A stretch of 64,000 nucleotides of DNA from Haliea sp. (GTDB lineage Bacteria; Pseudomonadota; Gammaproteobacteria; Pseudomonadales; Halieaceae), in assembly GCA_002692965.1 (NCBI GenBank), contig NZNC01000012.1:1-64000 (forward strand), in the 5' to 3' direction. The notes below the pieces were generated by a model. It saw nothing but the letters and a program-made list of their open reading frames with translations. It had not been told where the DNA came from and searched no databases. The position numbers and the translations under genes are program-made. Shown in pieces: positions 1-10,795 of this stretch (position 1 is its first letter; each line of letters starts with the position of its first letter).

Positions 1-120
1 CCAGGCGTCAAAGCACACCTTGGTCAGCGCCGCCGTCAGCGTCGTCTTGCCATGGTCAACGTGACCAATGGTGCCCACGTTGACGTGGGGCTTACTACGC
101 TCGAACTTTTCCTTTGCCAT
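1..120 (-). CDS. tuf: Elongation factor Tu, first 40 codons (gene runs off the left edge)
   Basis: The gene begins at 120 and leaves the window at 1. The translation starts [20 protein letters not shown] and the GTP-binding P-loop GHVDHGKT falls at residues 19-26, which is diagnostic for EF-Tu, the GTPase that delivers aminoacyl-tRNA to the ribosome. An AGGAG ribosome-binding site lies 9 nt upstream (130-134, minus strand). It follows tRNA-Tyr, tRNA-Gly and tRNA-Thr on the same strand, the classical tufB arrangement, and is probably co-transcribed with them. Confidence 0.97.
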   Translation of the reverse strand, partial: MAKEKFERSKPHVNVGTIGHVDHGKTTLTAALTKVCFDAW

Positions 121-180
121 TGCAACGGTCTCCTAGTTACCGGCCGATTTGCAGTGATACCGCCCTGCCACATTGTTTTA

Positions 181-212
181 CCGCCGCGCACGGGACCAAC
201 CGTGCGCGGCGG
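181..212 (-). other. GC-rich stem-loop between tRNA-Thr and tuf
   Basis: Two perfect 12-base arms (181-192 and 201-212) enclose an 8-nt loop, 8 nt downstream of the tRNA-Thr 3' end in the direction of transcription. On the transcribed strand the hairpin is followed by TAAAACAA rather than a T-run, so it does not look like a strong Rho-independent terminator. A tRNA/mRNA processing hairpin or a leaky attenuator tuning tuf expression is more likely (inference). Confidence 0.55.
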
Positions 213-219
213 GACGAAA

Positions 220-295
<76 letters not shown>

Positions 296-344
296 CTTAC
301 TCTTGACCCCGCACCCGACTGCAAAACTGCAACCGATGCGTGCC

Positions 345-418
<74 letters not shown>

Positions 419-491
419 CGAACCCGCTACCTTTCCTTGCTGCGCATTTTCCACCAACTTCCCGCGTACGGGCTGCACAGCATTTGAATCC

Positions 492-575
492 TGGTGGAGG
501 GGGGTGGATTCGAACCACCGAAGCTTTCGCGTCAGATTTACAGTCTGATCCCTTTGGCCACTCGGGAACCCCTCC
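492..575 (-). tRNA. tRNA-Tyr (GTA anticodon)
   Basis: An 84-nt class II tRNA with a long variable arm, encoded CCA (492-494), acceptor arms GGAGGGG/CCCCTCC and anticodon GTA. It is the first gene of the tRNA-tuf operon as it stands here. The tRNA-Thr(TGT) that precedes tRNA-Tyr in E. coli is instead at 23237-23312. Confidence 0.96.
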
Positions 576-587
576 AGAAGGCGGCAT

Positions 588-616
588 ATTCTGCTGAGGC
601 ACCCGGCCTTTGTCAA
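588..616 (-). promoter_or_regulatory. Sigma-70 promoter of the tRNA-Tyr/Gly/Thr-tuf operon
   Basis: Reading the minus strand, a perfect -35 box TTGACA (611-616) is followed by a 17-nt spacer and a -10 box CAGAAT (588-593). A GC-rich discriminator then leads into tRNA-Tyr, whose 5' end is 13 nt below the -10 box. A consensus -35 with a GC-rich discriminator is typical of stable-RNA promoters under growth-rate control. The rest of 617-769, up to the divergent sensor gene, shows no other clear feature. Confidence 0.75.
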
Positions 617-769
617 CACGTTCCCGGAAGATTTTTCCCGGGCTGCGGTGTGGGCCCGCAGCGCCTCACACTGAGTCTGGTCCAGGGGGTGTCGCGGGGC
701 TACACTCGCGGGCTGGGCCGGCGCGGAACTCCGATGGCCGGTTGAGCATGAACCCCACCCCGGACACCG

Positions 770-2791
770 ATGAGCGACTTCCTCCCCCGACTGACACAGG
801 ATCTGATTGGCAACGGCACATTGATACTGGCGCTGTGCTTTGTCTACCGCCTGCTGGTGCAGCGCCTGCCGGCCGCTGGCCCGATGCGGGGCAGCGCCAT
901 GGGACTGCTGTTCGGGAGTGCTGCCATCCTGTCCATGCTGAATGCCGTCACCTACCAGCCCGGAGTCATTTTCGATGGCAGAACCGTCATGCTCAGCCTC
1001 GGGGCACTGCACGGCGGGCCACTGGCAGCGGGCATCGCCGGCCTGCTTGCCGCTGCCTACCGGCTCAGCCTGGGGGGCCCGGGCACACTGATCGGCATTC
1101 TGGTTATCGCCTCGGCCTGTCTCGCGGGTCTCGCCGCACGCGTTTTCTTCAAGCGGACAGAGGAGGATCGCCGGGGCTGGCGCCTGCTCGCCCTGGGCCT
1201 TGCGGTTCACGGCATTGCCGTGGCGCTGTTTCTGCTGTTGCCGCTGCAAGACCGCGCACGGATTCTCTTTGACCTGGCACCGGCCTATCTGGGAGTGCTG
1301 ACCCTGGGCACCTGGATACTCGGGCTGCTGCTCGCCGACATCGATCGCTATCAGCATTTCGAGCAACTGCTGCGACAGAGCCGCGACCGCTTTCGCTTCC
1401 TGTTCCAGTCCACCGCCACCGCAATGCTCGACGAAGATCTGTCAGAGGTCTATCGCGGTGTTGAACAGCTTCGCGCCGAGGGCGTAAGCGACCTGCGATC
1501 CCACCTGCGCGACAACCCGGAGACCCTCAGCGCCCTGATTCAGCGAGTTCAGGTGCGCGCCGTCAACCCGGCGGCCATCGCGCTTTTTGGCGAGCACAGT
1601 GAACGCGATCTGATGCAGGGTATCGACCGGCACTTCGCCCCGGACAGCGCCCAGACATTCCTCGAAGGCCTGTGTGCCTACTGGGAGGGTCGCGACTGGT
1701 TGCGCCAGGAAACCCGCATGGCCAGACGCGACGGCAGCCTGTTCCAGGCACTGCTGGCCATGCCGATTGCAAGCCGGCCGGAGGATGCCCGGCATATCCC
1801 AGTCAACATCATCGACGTGACCCCCCTGCGTCAGCGCGAGCAAGAGCTGCGCGAGCAACAAAGCTATCTGGAGGGGGTGCTCTGGGGCACCGATGCGGGC
1901 ACCTGGGAGTGGCATATCCCCTCGAACGGACTGCGCCTGAACCCCCGCTGGGGCAGCCTGCTGGGCTACGACTGCGACCACCCTCCCCCGGCCACCTTCG
2001 AGGCACGCCGGCAATTGCTGCACGCCGACGACCGCGCTCGCTCTGATCGCCTGCTGGCCCGCCTGCTCGCGGGGGAGAACAGCGCCTACGACTGCGAACT
2101 GCGCTACGCACGCGCCGGTGGTGGCTGGCAGTGGATGCTGGAGCGCGGCAAGGTAACCTCCCGCGAGGCCAGCGGTCGCCCGGTACGCATTTCCGGCACC
2201 CTGATGGACATCGACACCCGTCGACGCGCCGTGGACCGGGCCACCCGTCTGGCAGCCGTCAGGGAGGCACTGCTTTACTGCCATGGGGAGCTGCTGCGGG
2301 CCGGCTCGCGGCAGGCCATTCTCGAGCGCACCGTTCAGGCGCTGGTGCGTACCCGGGGCTACCGCCTGGCCTGGTTGGGACGGGTCAGGGTCAGCGCCCC
2401 CGGGGCCCTGCCCGATATCGAGGTTCTCGCCCGGGCCGGTGAAGCCATCGATTTTACCGACACCCTGGGGGAACTGTTCGCGCTCTCGGGCCGGCAGCCG
2501 GCAATGGGTCAGGGCCAGCCCCCGGCACCGCTGTCGCCCTCCCAGCTGGCGGCCCTGAGCGGCGACATCCAGGTGGTCGACGATCTGGTCGACGATACGC
2601 GGGACACACCCTGGAAAGCCCGTGCGGCGGAATGCGAGCTGCGCTCAGCCATGATCATTCCGATGCCCCTGGAAACAGAAACCCTGGTGCTGAGCCTGTA
2701 CAGCAACCTGCCCGGAGTCTTCGTGGATGAGGAGCGCAGGCTGCTGGAGGACTTTTCCCGCAACCTGCTAATCGCCCTGCAGAACCTCTAG
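770..2791 (+). CDS. 5TM-LYT membrane sensor with PAS-like and GAF-like domains, no output domain
   Basis: A 673-residue protein. Residues about 8-195 hold several hydrophobic segments with the motifs of the 5TM-5TMR_LYT sensor module ([17 protein letters not shown], then R..LGGPGT). Two PAS-like regions follow (about 205-360 and 365-490, the second with a WEW start and a PAC-like end at [14 protein letters not shown]), then a GAF-like domain (about 500-670). The protein stops at the end of the GAF domain, so no kinase, GGDEF, EAL or HTH module is present. It is presumably a signal-input subunit acting through a partner. Its 3' end overlaps the convergent hybrid kinase gene by 24 bp. The fold assignments are by eye; the lack of an output domain is direct. 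Confidence 0.82.
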   Translation: MSDFLPRLTQDLIGNGTLILALCFVYRLLVQRLPAAGPMRGSAMGLLFGSAAILSMLNAVTYQPGVIFDGRTVMLSLGALHGGPLAAGIAGLLAAAYRLSLGGPGTLIGILVIASACLAGLAARVFFKRTEEDRRGWRLLALGLAVHGIAVALFLLLPLQDRARILFDLAPAYLGVLTLGTWILGLLLADIDRYQHFEQLLRQSRDRFRFLFQSTATAMLDEDLSEVYRGVEQLRAEGVSDLRSHLRDNPETLSALIQRVQVRAVNPAAIALFGEHSERDLMQGIDRHFAPDSAQTFLEGLCAYWEGRDWLRQETRMARRDGSLFQALLAMPIASRPEDARHIPVNIIDVTPLRQREQELREQQSYLEGVLWGTDAGTWEWHIPSNGLRLNPRWGSLLGYDCDHPPPATFEARRQLLHADDRARSDRLLARLLAGENSAYDCELRYARAGGGWQWMLERGKVTSREASGRPVRISGTLMDIDTRRRAVDRATRLAAVREALLYCHGELLRAGSRQAILERTVQALVRTRGYRLAWLGRVRVSAPGALPDIEVLARAGEAIDFTDTLGELFALSGRQPAMGQGQPPAPLSPSQLAALSGDIQVVDDLVDDTRDTPWKARAAECELRSAMIIPMPLETETLVLSLYSNLPGVFVDEERRLLEDFSRNLLIALQNL

Positions 2792-5700
2792 CTGACGCAG
2801 GGCCCCGGGTAGATCCCAGCCCTGCATGCAGCGGTCGATGGCCTCCACCGCGGCCTTGTCCGCCACTACCTGCAGCAGGGGTCGCAGCGACTGCCAGGTG
2901 CTGGCAGCGCGCATGTCATCGGCTTCCAGCTGCACGCGCATGGTCTGCAGGCGAGGCCGCAGCAGCTGCAGCGAACTGACCTCCGCGACAGCCGGGTTCT
3001 CCGCCACTTCGGGCTGCGCCGCCAGCCTGCGCGCAATCACCTCACAGGTGTCCTCAAGACAGGCGCCGAGGAGGCTGAGGTAGCCCGGCAGCATGGCCTG
3101 ATCGTCCCGCCGGATGGCCCGCTCGGTGTCCCTTGCACGCGCGGACAATGGCCGCATGCCGAGTGTGGCCGCCACGCCCTTCAAGGTGTGTGCACAGCGC
3201 TGCGCGGCGACGCGATCCCCCTGCTCCAACGCCTCACGAATGGCCTGCAGATCCTCGCAGTGGCGCGACTGAAACTCCAACAGCAGGCGGTCGAGCACCG
3301 ACCGGTTCCCGGCCACGTGACGCAAGGCCAGCTCCCGATCGAGAAGCTGACTCGCATCATCCGGATCGGCGCTCGCTGCAGGAGCATCGCCCTCGACAGG
3401 CTGCGCAGCCGCTGTATCAGCAGGAGCCGCAGGCAACCATCGCGCCAGGATTGCGTACAGGCGCTCGGGCTCCACCGGTTTGGCCACGAAGCCATTCATG
3501 CCGGCTTCGCGGCAGCGCTGGCGGTCTTCCTCGAACGCATTGGCAGTCAAGGCCAGGATCGGCAGGCCGGCTCCTTCGGGCAGCTCTCGAATGCGCCTGC
3601 TCGCCTCGAGCCCGTCCATGACTGGCATTTGGACATCCATGAGCACCAGATCGAAGGGTTCGCGGTGGACTGCCTCCACCGCCTCGGCACCATTCTCCAC
3701 GGCCGTCACCGTCAGCGCGACGGCGGAGAGCAGCGCCTCGGCGACCTCCCGGTTCAGGGGGCTGTCTTCGACCAGCAACACCCGCGCTCCGCGACGAATG
3801 GCGAGAGAGGCAGGCTCCGCCATGCCCTCCCCAACCTGCTGCTGGGGACTGGCCCGCTGCGCGCGCAGCGTGAACCAGAACGTACTGCCCTCGCCCGGCG
3901 CGGTGAAGACGCCGATTTCCCCTCCCATCATCTCGACCAGGCGGCGACTGATGGCCAGGCCGAGACCGGTACCTCCATATTTGCGCGTAATGCTGGTGTC
4001 CGCCTGCTCGAAAGGCTGGAACAGGCGGGCCTGCTGCTCTGCCGACATGCCGATACCGGTGTCCTCCACCTCGAAGCGCAGTAACAGCTCGTCCCCGCGC
4101 CGCTCACGCAACTCGGCACGGAGCGTTACATGTCCACTGGCGGTGAACTTGACGGCATTGCTGAGCAGGTTGATCAGCACCTGGCTGATCCGCGTGGGGT
4201 CACCGGTCACCCAGAGATCCGACAGTGCCGGGTCGACCTCCTCGCGCAACTCCAGGCCGGACCGGGCCACGCGCTCGCCCATCATGCTGCAGGCGTGATC
4301 CACAGTGGTCAGCAACTGGAAGGGCACGGACTCCAGGTGGATGTGATCGGCCTCGATCTTCGACAGATCGAGAATGTCATTGATCAGGCCCAGCAGGTGC
4401 TTGATCGAGTGGTTGATTTTGTCGAGCTTCTCCAGCTGACTGGATTCGGTAAGCTCGCTGCGCAGCAGGTGGGCGAAGCCCAGGGCCGCATTCATCGGCG
4501 TGCGAATCTCGTGGCTCATGTTGGCGAGAAACACGCTCTTGGCGCGGTCCGCGGCTTCGGCGCGCTGCCGCGCCTCCTCGGCTTCCGCGGTACGCGCCTC
4601 GACCAGCTCCTCCAGGTGGTGGCGATAAGTGCTCAGCTCCCGCTCATTGGCGCGCCGCTCGGTGATGTCGCGAATAAAGAAATAGAAACGCCCGTCGCCC
4701 GCACTCGACCACGCCGAGATCACTTCCACGGGAATCTCGCTGCCATCGGCATGACGGTGAACGGCCTCGAAGTGCTCGGCACCGCGCCCGTCCTGGATGG
4801 CTCGCAGACGCGCCTCGACCCCGTCGCGCGCTTCGGTGGTGCCCAGCTCCCATATGCGGCGGCCAACCAGCTGCCCATGGGACAAACCGGTCATCCGGCA
4901 GTAGGCGCCGTTGACTTCGAGAATGCGGCCACCACTATCGGCAGCCAGGAAGCCGTCAGACGTGCTCTCAATAGCGGTCCGATACTGCTGTTCCTTTTCC
5001 AGCAGCTCGCGTTCGGCGCGCAGGTGTTCGGTGACGTCGTTCCAGATGATCGACAAGTGCAGACGGCCTTGCAGGCGCAGGGCACTGACCCCAATTCGGA
5101 CGTCCCGCAGACTGCCGTCCTTGCAGCGTCGCTGGCTCTGGAACTCCTCGCCACCGGAGCGGCGCAGGGTGTCGATCTTGTGACGAATGGCCGCTTCGTC
5201 CATCTCGCCCTGGATATCGGGCAGGCGCAGGCGCGCAAATTCTTCCCGGGTGTAGCCAAGCTGGCTGGCGGCACTGTCGTTGAACTCGACAAAGTGCAGG
5301 TCCTCCGCATCCACCAGCACCACGGCTTCCACCGCCCGGGAAACGATGGCGCGAAACACCGCCAGGCGATCGCGGGCCTGCTGGGTCTCCCGCTGGCGCT
5401 GGAACACACTCTGCAAGCGCTCGGCCACCCGGGTGAGCAGCACCTGCTCTTCCGCCAGGAACTCCGGCACCTGCCCCCGCTCATTGACGTCGGTGTAGAC
5501 GACTTCGACTACGCCCCGACCCACCGCCGGCACCTCGAAGGGCGCGCTGAGCGACTGCCTCGTACTGCGGTAGTCGCCTACCTCGACCCGCAGACCATTC
5601 CAGGCGATCCGTACCGCGGCCAACCGCGGATACTGCAAACCGTCGCGCAGGCCGCCGGCAACTGCCTGCAACATCGCACGCGGCTCGCGTTCGGCATCTT

Positions 5701-7189
5701 CGGTGAAATGGAAGACATTGTGGAGACTGTGCTGCTCCTTGAGGCGCTCCCGCAGCTGGTGCTCCGCCTCGCGCAGGGCCGTGATATCCCGGGACACCCC
5801 GAGAATCCCCTGCAATTCACCCGCTTGGTTGAATACAGCCACCTTTGACGTCAGATAGAGGCCGTCGATACTGCCGTCGGGACTGAGCAATTGCTCTTCG
5901 ACATCAAGCATTTTGCCCGAAGCCAGGGTTTCCGCATCCGCCCGACGGAAGGCCTCGGCAACATCCCGGGGAAAGAAGTCGAAATCCGTGCGCCCCACCA
6001 CCGAGCCGGCGGGGCTGCCCATCAGTCGCCGCATGGCCGGGTTGGCAAACACGTAGCCGCCCTCGCGGTCCTTCATGAACACCACATCCGGAATGGTATT
6101 CAACAGGCTCTGCAAACGCTGCCTTTCTGTTTCAAGCTCCGCGCCCTGCTCGCGCAGGATGGTCCGGGTTCGCCGCAAGGTACGGCTATAGCGGATGCTC
6201 ACCATCAGGGCCAGCAGAATGGCGACGACGCTGAGCCCCAGCAGCAGGGTCGCCACCCGGTGGTCACGCCAGACATCGCCCAGGGTCACCCGCGGGCGGT
6301 GCTCATAGGGCGGCAGGCGCAGCTGTCGGGCCAGCGCCACCACGCTGCTGGTGTCCTGTGGCAACCCAAAACCGTGAATATCCAGTTGCCGCGCGGTGGC
6401 TCCCCCCGGCTCCAGCAACAGGAGAGCGCCCACCAGGCGGCGGGCCAGTGTGTGGTCCAGGTGCGGCAGGGTCAGCACCACGCGCCCCGGGTAGAGACGC
6501 GAAGACACCTGCCACGGATAGCCCGGCAGAGACCGGGGCGACAGGACGCGCAGCACACCGGGGGCCACCTCGCCCGCTGTCAGCATGGCCTCGAGCGCAC
6601 CCGCCCGCACGAAGGCGGCATCGGTCTCACCCGCCAACAGCATCTGGATAGCCGCCATCTGCGGGGGCCCGGTCTCGATCACCCGCAGGGGCGGGGGCCC
6701 CTCCTCGCCCGCTTCCAGCACCTCGCGTGCCAACGCCTGGTAGCCGGCGAGTGCATGCTGGTCGGCAGTCGCCACCCGTTTGCCGCGCAGGTCGGACAAG
6801 GCCTGCAGGTCCTCCCGTTCCGACATGACCAGCGCCACACCGCCCATACCCTCGATCGGCTCACCGGCGTCGCTGCGCTCGATCACGCTGGCCACCGCCA
6901 CTGTGGAAGCAATGCGGTGCCCGCTGACCACCTGGTGCAGACTGCCGGTAATCACGACATCCAGCATGCCGCTGCGCATGGCACGGTCCAGCTCGTCGTA
7001 GGCATAGGGCAGTACTGTCACCCGCTGCAGGGCGAGGGTTTCGGCCAGGTGGGTTTCCAGCGCCGCCCAGCGCTCACGCTCCGGCAGGGCCCGATTGTCA
7101 AGCACGCCGACCCGCAGGTCCTGGGCCAGGACCAGGCCGGGCAACAGCAGCGCCAGGGCCCCCAGGCATCGGCGGGCAGCGGCAATCAT
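2768..7189 (-). CDS. Hybrid sensor histidine kinase with PhnD-like periplasmic domain, three PAS domains, receiver and HPt
   Basis: 1473 residues. A signal peptide (1-22) is followed by a PhnD/phosphonate-binding-like periplasmic domain (about 24-300) and a transmembrane helix (about 312-332). PAS domains lie at about 360-475, 610-735 and 740-860, with a GAF-like segment between the first two. The HisKA H-box HEIRTPMN has its histidine at 893. The catalytic domain shows N, DTGIGM and GTGLGLA boxes. The receiver aspartate is D1185 in LMDVQMP and the HPt histidine is H1334 in AHTLKG. This is a complete BvgS/TorS-type phosphorelay. It is translationally coupled (TGATG) behind the substrate-binding lipoprotein and the HD-GYP regulator, which suggests the three form one pathway sensing a small periplasmic ligand. 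The ligand is unknown. Confidence 0.93.
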   Translation of the reverse strand: MIAAARRCLGALALLLPGLVLAQDLRVGVLDNRALPERERWAALETHLAETLALQRVTVLPYAYDELDRAMRSGMLDVVITGSLHQVVSGHRIASTVAVASVIERSDAGEPIEGMGGVALVMSEREDLQALSDLRGKRVATADQHALAGYQALAREVLEAGEEGPPPLRVIETGPPQMAAIQMLLAGETDAAFVRAGALEAMLTAGEVAPGVLRVLSPRSLPGYPWQVSSRLYPGRVVLTLPHLDHTLARRLVGALLLLEPGGATARQLDIHGFGLPQDTSSVVALARQLRLPPYEHRPRVTLGDVWRDHRVATLLLGLSVVAILLALMVSIRYSRTLRRTRTILREQGAELETERQRLQSLLNTIPDVVFMKDREGGYVFANPAMRRLMGSPAGSVVGRTDFDFFPRDVAEAFRRADAETLASGKMLDVEEQLLSPDGSIDGLYLTSKVAVFNQAGELQGILGVSRDITALREAEHQLRERLKEQHSLHNVFHFTEDAEREPRAMLQAVAGGLRDGLQYPRLAAVRIAWNGLRVEVGDYRSTRQSLSAPFEVPAVGRGVVEVVYTDVNERGQVPEFLAEEQVLLTRVAERLQSVFQRQRETQQARDRLAVFRAIVSRAVEAVVLVDAEDLHFVEFNDSAASQLGYTREEFARLRLPDIQGEMDEAAIRHKIDTLRRSGGEEFQSQRRCKDGSLRDVRIGVSALRLQGRLHLSIIWNDVTEHLRAERELLEKEQQYRTAIESTSDGFLAADSGGRILEVNGAYCRMTGLSHGQLVGRRIWELGTTEARDGVEARLRAIQDGRGAEHFEAVHRHADGSEIPVEVISAWSSAGDGRFYFFIRDITERRANERELSTYRHHLEELVEARTAEAEEARQRAEAADRAKSVFLANMSHEIRTPMNAALGFAHLLRSELTESSQLEKLDKINHSIKHLLGLINDILDLSKIEADHIHLESVPFQLLTTVDHACSMMGERVARSGLELREEVDPALSDLWVTGDPTRISQVLINLLSNAVKFTASGHVTLRAELRERRGDELLLRFEVEDTGIGMSAEQQARLFQPFEQADTSITRKYGGTGLGLAISRRLVEMMGGEIGVFTAPGEGSTFWFTLRAQRASPQQQVGEGMAEPASLAIRRGARVLLVEDSPLNREVAEALLSAVALTVTAVENGAEAVEAVHREPFDLVLMDVQMPVMDGLEASRRIRELPEGAGLPILALTANAFEEDRQRCREAGMNGFVAKPVEPERLYAILARWLPAAPADTAAAQPVEGDAPAASADPDDASQLLDRELALRHVAGNRSVLDRLLLEFQSRHCEDLQAIREALEQGDRVAAQRCAHTLKGVAATLGMRPLSARARDTERAIRRDDQAMLPGYLSLLGACLEDTCEVIARRLAAQPEVAENPAVAEVSSLQLLRPRLQTMRVQLEADDMRAASTWQSLRPLLQVVADKAAVEAIDRCMQGWDLPGALRQLEVLQGD

Positions 7190-8193
7190 CAGCCGGGCTC
7201 CGGGAGATAATCGGGCAGGAACAGCCCGGGTAGGGACAGTGCAGATGTGTCACAGCCGCGCTCGTCGCGCAGGATGCCACAGAGGGTCTGTGTCGCCTCG
7301 TTGAGCTCGCGCGCGGGCGCGGTGAGGTACTGACGATTAAAGCGCTCATCGGGGATATTCAGGCCGCGAAAGACTCCATGCACCTGCTGAGCATCCACTC
7401 CCAGCAGCGACGCCAGGGCGAAGTTGGAATTGAGAGGGTCCTCGCGCCACTGCCGCTGTACCGCAAAGTGCCCCCGTATCAACCGGCGCAGGGTGGCGGC
7501 ATTCGACCCCAGGGCCTCGCGCCGCACTGCCAGCACATCGACAATCAGAAAAGGAGTCTGGCGGCTATCGAAAAGAACCCGCAGGCCGCGCTGACGCAGC
7601 GCCTCCACCGCCGGCTGATAGGTGAGCACGGCATCCAGGTTTGCGGACGCCCAGGCGGCCTCGGCACTGCCGGTAAAATGTGCGACCTCAATCTCGGCGC
7701 GCTGCAGGCCCCCTGCCGCCAGGGCGCGATCGAGCATGACCGCGCTAAGGGCCGTATTTTCCACCCCTACCCGGGCCCCGCGCAGATCCGCCAGGGAAGT
7801 CAGGTGCGGACCACCCAGCAGGGCATCACCGCCGGAGGATACGTCGAATAGCAGCACCACCACCGCATCCACGCCCTGGGCACGCAGGGCAATCAGGTTA
7901 TCCAGCGTGAGTGCCGCGGCGTCCACCTGGCCGCTGGCCATGGCCTCCACCGAGTCCGCCATGCCCTCGGTCTCAACCAGGGTGACCTCGTCACCGGATA
8001 CCAGCCCCTGGCGGAGTGCCAGCCGCATGAAGGCGTAGCCCGGCCAGTCGTGAAGCACAACACGTAGCGGCGAGCCCGGCTCGCAGGCGCTGAGCATCGG
8101 CAGGGTCGCCATCGCCCCGCCCAGTCCCATCCAGGACAGAAACCGCCGGCGGGAGGGCGCCAAGCTCGCCCGCTGGATGACATCAACGGCCAT
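7189..8193 (-). CDS. NMT1/THI5-like (SsuA/TauA-type) substrate-binding lipoprotein
   Basis: 334 residues from the ATG at 8193, chosen because GGAG lies 7 nt upstream; an in-frame ATG at 8220 lacks such a site. The N-terminus has a Tat-like RRRFLSW motif and a lipobox LSAC, predicting export and lipid anchoring. The body ([50 protein letters not shown]) matches the NMT1-like fold that binds nitrate, sulfonates or pyrimidine precursors in ABC uptake. No ABC permease or ATPase is nearby. Because it sits between an HD-GYP regulator (11-bp overlap upstream) and the hybrid kinase (1-bp overlap downstream), it more likely presents a ligand to the kinase than feeds a transporter. Confidence 0.85.
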   Translation of the reverse strand: MAVDVIQRASLAPSRRRFLSWMGLGGAMATLPMLSACEPGSPLRVVLHDWPGYAFMRLALRQGLVSGDEVTLVETEGMADSVEAMASGQVDAAALTLDNLIALRAQGVDAVVVLLFDVSSGGDALLGGPHLTSLADLRGARVGVENTALSAVMLDRALAAGGLQRAEIEVAHFTGSAEAAWASANLDAVLTYQPAVEALRQRGLRVLFDSRQTPFLIVDVLAVRREALGSNAATLRRLIRGHFAVQRQWREDPLNSNFALASLLGVDAQQVHGVFRGLNIPDERFNRQYLTAPARELNEATQTLCGILRDERGCDTSALSLPGLFLPDYLPEPG

Positions 8194-9361
8194 CGAGCTT
8201 CTCCACCACCGCGTAGTCATCCCGGTAGCGCTCGGCGATCGCCTGGAACTCTGCCTGGCAGGTCAGAAAGGCGTCCACCAGCTTGGGGTCGAAATGGCTG
8301 CCACGCCCATCGGTGATGATGGCCACGGCCTCCTCGCGAGGCATGGCGGCCTTGTAGACACGGGGGCAGATCAGGGCATCGTAGACATCGGCCACTGCCA
8401 TGAGCCGCGCGGAGAGTGGAATGTCGCTGCCCGACAGGCCCTCCGGGTAGCCGCTGCCATCCCATTTTTCGTGGTGGTAGTGGGCGATTTCCATCGCCAC
8501 CCGGAGAAACTCCAGGCCCTCGCCCTCCGGCTCGCTGCGTATCGCCTCCCAGATGGCATCGGCACCGAGACGGGCGTGGGTCTTCATCACCTCCCACTCC
8601 TGCGGATCCAGCTTGCCGGGTTTCAAAAGAATTGCGTCGGGAATCCCCACCTTGCCGAGGTCGTGCAGCGCCGCCGCCTTGCTGTAGAGGGCAATGCGGT
8701 CCTGGCTGAGCTGATCGGCGTAGCCCGGATCATGACTGAGGGTTTCCGCCAGGGCGCGGACATAGTTCTGGGTGCGTAGAATATGCGCCCCGGTCTCCAT
8801 GTCGCGCACTTCGGCGACACTCGCCAGGGCCCGCACCGTCACATCCTGGATACGCTGGTTTTCCGCCATGCGGCGCGCCACCTCGTCTTCCAGCCAGGCA
8901 TTCTCGTCCCGCATACGGTCGCGCGCGTCCCTGAGCTCGAGCTGCGTCCGCACACGTGCCAGCACAATCGGTGGCCGCAAGGGCTTGGTGATGTAGTCGG
9001 CAGCACCCAGGTCCAGTCCACGCGCCTCGTCGTCTTCGGCATCAAGGGCGGTGACAAAGATGACCGGAATATCCCGGGTAGCCGGGTCCTCACGCAGGCG
9101 CCTCAGCACCTGATAGCCGTCGAGGCCTGGCATCATGATGTCCAGGAGAATCAGTTCCGGCCGTGGGTCCGAGGCTGCCACCACCAGCGCCCGTTCGCCG
9201 CTGGACGCGGCACGCACCCGGTAGTGGGGCATGAGGATTTCACCGAGCACCGACAGGTTCTCCGGCGTGTCATCCACCACCAGTAGAGTTCGCGTCGGCC
9301 CGACCGGTGCGGCTGGCTCTGGTGGGTCGCTTGAAGTCATCGCATGAATATCTCGTGGCAT
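8183..9361 (-). CDS. Response regulator with HD-GYP cyclic-di-GMP phosphodiesterase output
   Basis: 392 residues. An N-terminal receiver domain (about 25-140) has its phospho-acceptor at D74 (LLDIMMPG) and the conserved K in ITKPLRPP. A coiled linker (about 145-180) leads to an HD-GYP domain with HD at 233-234 (HDLGKVGIP), H296-H297 in HHEKWDGSGYP and a downstream DVYDAL segment. HD-GYP proteins hydrolyse cyclic-di-GMP, and all signature residues visible to me are present. It is the first gene of the three-gene signalling operon and the likely phosphorelay target of the hybrid kinase. Neither the ATG at 9361 nor the in-frame ATG at 9340 has a strong ribosome-binding site, so the exact start is uncertain. 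Confidence 0.93.
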   Translation of the reverse strand: MPRDIHAMTSSDPPEPAAPVGPTRTLLVVDDTPENLSVLGEILMPHYRVRAASSGERALVVAASDPRPELILLDIMMPGLDGYQVLRRLREDPATRDIPVIFVTALDAEDDEARGLDLGAADYITKPLRPPIVLARVRTQLELRDARDRMRDENAWLEDEVARRMAENQRIQDVTVRALASVAEVRDMETGAHILRTQNYVRALAETLSHDPGYADQLSQDRIALYSKAAALHDLGKVGIPDAILLKPGKLDPQEWEVMKTHARLGADAIWEAIRSEPEGEGLEFLRVAMEIAHYHHEKWDGSGYPEGLSGSDIPLSARLMAVADVYDALICPRVYKAAMPREEAVAIITDGRGSHFDPKLVDAFLTCQAEFQAIAERYRDDYAVVEKLDGR

Positions 9362-9476
9362 GGCACCACGCCCGCACAGGGCGGAAAAGGAAGCGCCTGG
9401 CTAGTGCAAGCCTGTTTGCATGATTACCTGAAATGCCTGATAGTGGAACCTATTTCACGTTTATAAACTTTAATCC

Positions 9477-10250
9477 ATGTCAACGAATCGTCAAATCAAC
9501 GCTGCCAAAGGGAAGCGTTGCCAGGCCTGCCGCAACGACCAGCCCCTCGGCTTCGACTTCAGCATGGCCTTCCAGCCCATCGTCGACCTGCGCAAGCGAA
9601 AGATTTTCGCCTATGAGGCCCTGGTTCGCGGCACTGACGGCACCGGCGCGGCCGGCATACTGGGCCAGGTCACCGACGACAACCGCTACCGCTTTGACCA
9701 GGATTGCCGTCACAAGGCGGTGGAGCTGGCCTCGCGGCTGCAAGTCCCCTGCATGCTCAGTATCAACTTTCTGCCCAATGCCGTCTACGAGGCCGCCACC
9801 TGTATCCGCGCCACGCTGGAGGCGGCACGGCGCTACAACTTTCCCGCGGAGCGCATCATTTTCGAGGTCACTGAGGCCGAAGAGATGCGTGACAAGAACC
9901 ATCTGAAGAGCATTTTTACCGAGTACCGGCGACAAGGTTTCACCACGGCCATCGACGATTTCGGTGCCGGTTACTCCGGACTCAACCTGCTGGCGGAATT
10001 TCAGCCGGACATCATCAAATTGGACATGGCCCTGGTGCGCAATCTACACGAAGACCCGGTGCGGGAAGCGATCGTGAAAGGTGTGATGGTGGTCTGCGAT
10101 ACCCTGGGCATCAACGTGGTCGCCGAGGGCGTGGAGCACCCGGAGGAGGTGCGCCGCCTGCAGGCACTGGGGGTGCACCTGTTCCAGGGCTTCCTGCTGG
10201 CCAGGCCAGCGTTCGAGGCCCTGCCCGAAATACACTGGCCAGAAATCTGA
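9477..10250 (+). CDS. EAL-domain cyclic-di-GMP phosphodiesterase
   Basis: 257 residues made almost entirely of one EAL domain. The signature E47-A48-L49 (YEALVRG) and the metal/substrate motifs NFLPNAVY, FEVTEAE, DDFGAGYSGL, IIKLDM and VAEGVE are all present, so it should be catalytically active. The short N-terminus carries a CxxC pair (CQACR) that could sense redox state or bind metal (inference). There are no transmembrane segments, so it is cytoplasmic. It is transcribed divergently from the HD-GYP operon across a 115-bp gap and adds to the local density of cyclic-di-GMP enzymes. Confidence 0.93.
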   Translation: MSTNRQINAAKGKRCQACRNDQPLGFDFSMAFQPIVDLRKRKIFAYEALVRGTDGTGAAGILGQVTDDNRYRFDQDCRHKAVELASRLQVPCMLSINFLPNAVYEAATCIRATLEAARRYNFPAERIIFEVTEAEEMRDKNHLKSIFTEYRRQGFTTAIDDFGAGYSGLNLLAEFQPDIIKLDMALVRNLHEDPVREAIVKGVMVVCDTLGINVVAEGVEHPEEVRRLQALGVHLFQGFLLARPAFEALPEIHWPEI

Positions 10251-10366
10251 GCCGGACTTCATAGCCGCCCGGCATTTGAGGCGGCCACCGCAGGTCTCGC
10301 GGGGGCCCGTGCCCACGGCAGCGACAACCGCAAGGCATCGCCGACCGAGGCGATACCCCGGAAGGT

Positions 10367-10780
10367 TTAGCCGGCAAGTTCCAGGGTGGCGAGCGCCTTG
10401 ACGTGCATGCCCCATTTGTCGTTCTGGCCGACAACCTCGACCTCGACCGTGTTTCCCTCTACCGACTTGACCTCGCCGCGCAGGGTCATCGTCGTACCGG
10501 GAATATTCGGCGCCCCAAGGCGCACACTGAGCTTGCGGAAGACCGCGTCGCGACCCACCCAGTCGCGCAGGTAGGTCTCGGTCAGGCCCTGGCTGGTCAG
10601 AATGTTCATGTAGACATCGGGCATGCCGCTGGACTGGGCGAAGGCCTTGTCGTGGTGCACTTTCTCGAAGTCCCGGGTGGCCAGGGCGGCACAGGTGACC
10701 AGGGAGCTGGTGATGGGAATGGGCCGCTCCGGCAGGGTCTGACCCACGCTGATATCACGGCTTTTCAGATTCTGTGTCAT
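10367..10780 (-). CDS. MaoC-like acyl-CoA hydratase subunit (hot-dog fold)
   Basis: 137 residues from the ATG at 10780, which has GGAG 9 nt upstream; a GTG at 10795 is possible. The MaoC/R-hydratase signature D-x4-H is visible in RDFEKVHHD followed by GMPDVYMNILTSQGL. Such proteins hydrate 2-enoyl-CoA esters. It lies directly behind a FAS1-like N-terminal dehydratase half. In actinobacterial steroid side-chain degradation the analogous halves ChsH1 and ChsH2 form a heteromeric hydratase feeding the Ltp2 aldolase. The neighbouring DUF35 protein and aldolase complete that set, so a similar role on a steroid- or isoprenoid-like acyl-CoA is inferred. Confidence 0.85.
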   Translation of the reverse strand: MTQNLKSRDISVGQTLPERPIPITSSLVTCAALATRDFEKVHHDKAFAQSSGMPDVYMNILTSQGLTETYLRDWVGRDAVFRKLSVRLGAPNIPGTTMTLRGEVKSVEGNTVEVEVVGQNDKWGMHVKALATLELAG

Positions 10781-10795
10781 GGTCGCGGTCTCCAC

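Noticed and set aside
4130..5848. A 572-codon open frame on the plus strand
   Set aside because: It is antisense to the hybrid kinase gene, whose domains are unmistakable. Long antisense frames are expected at this GC content.
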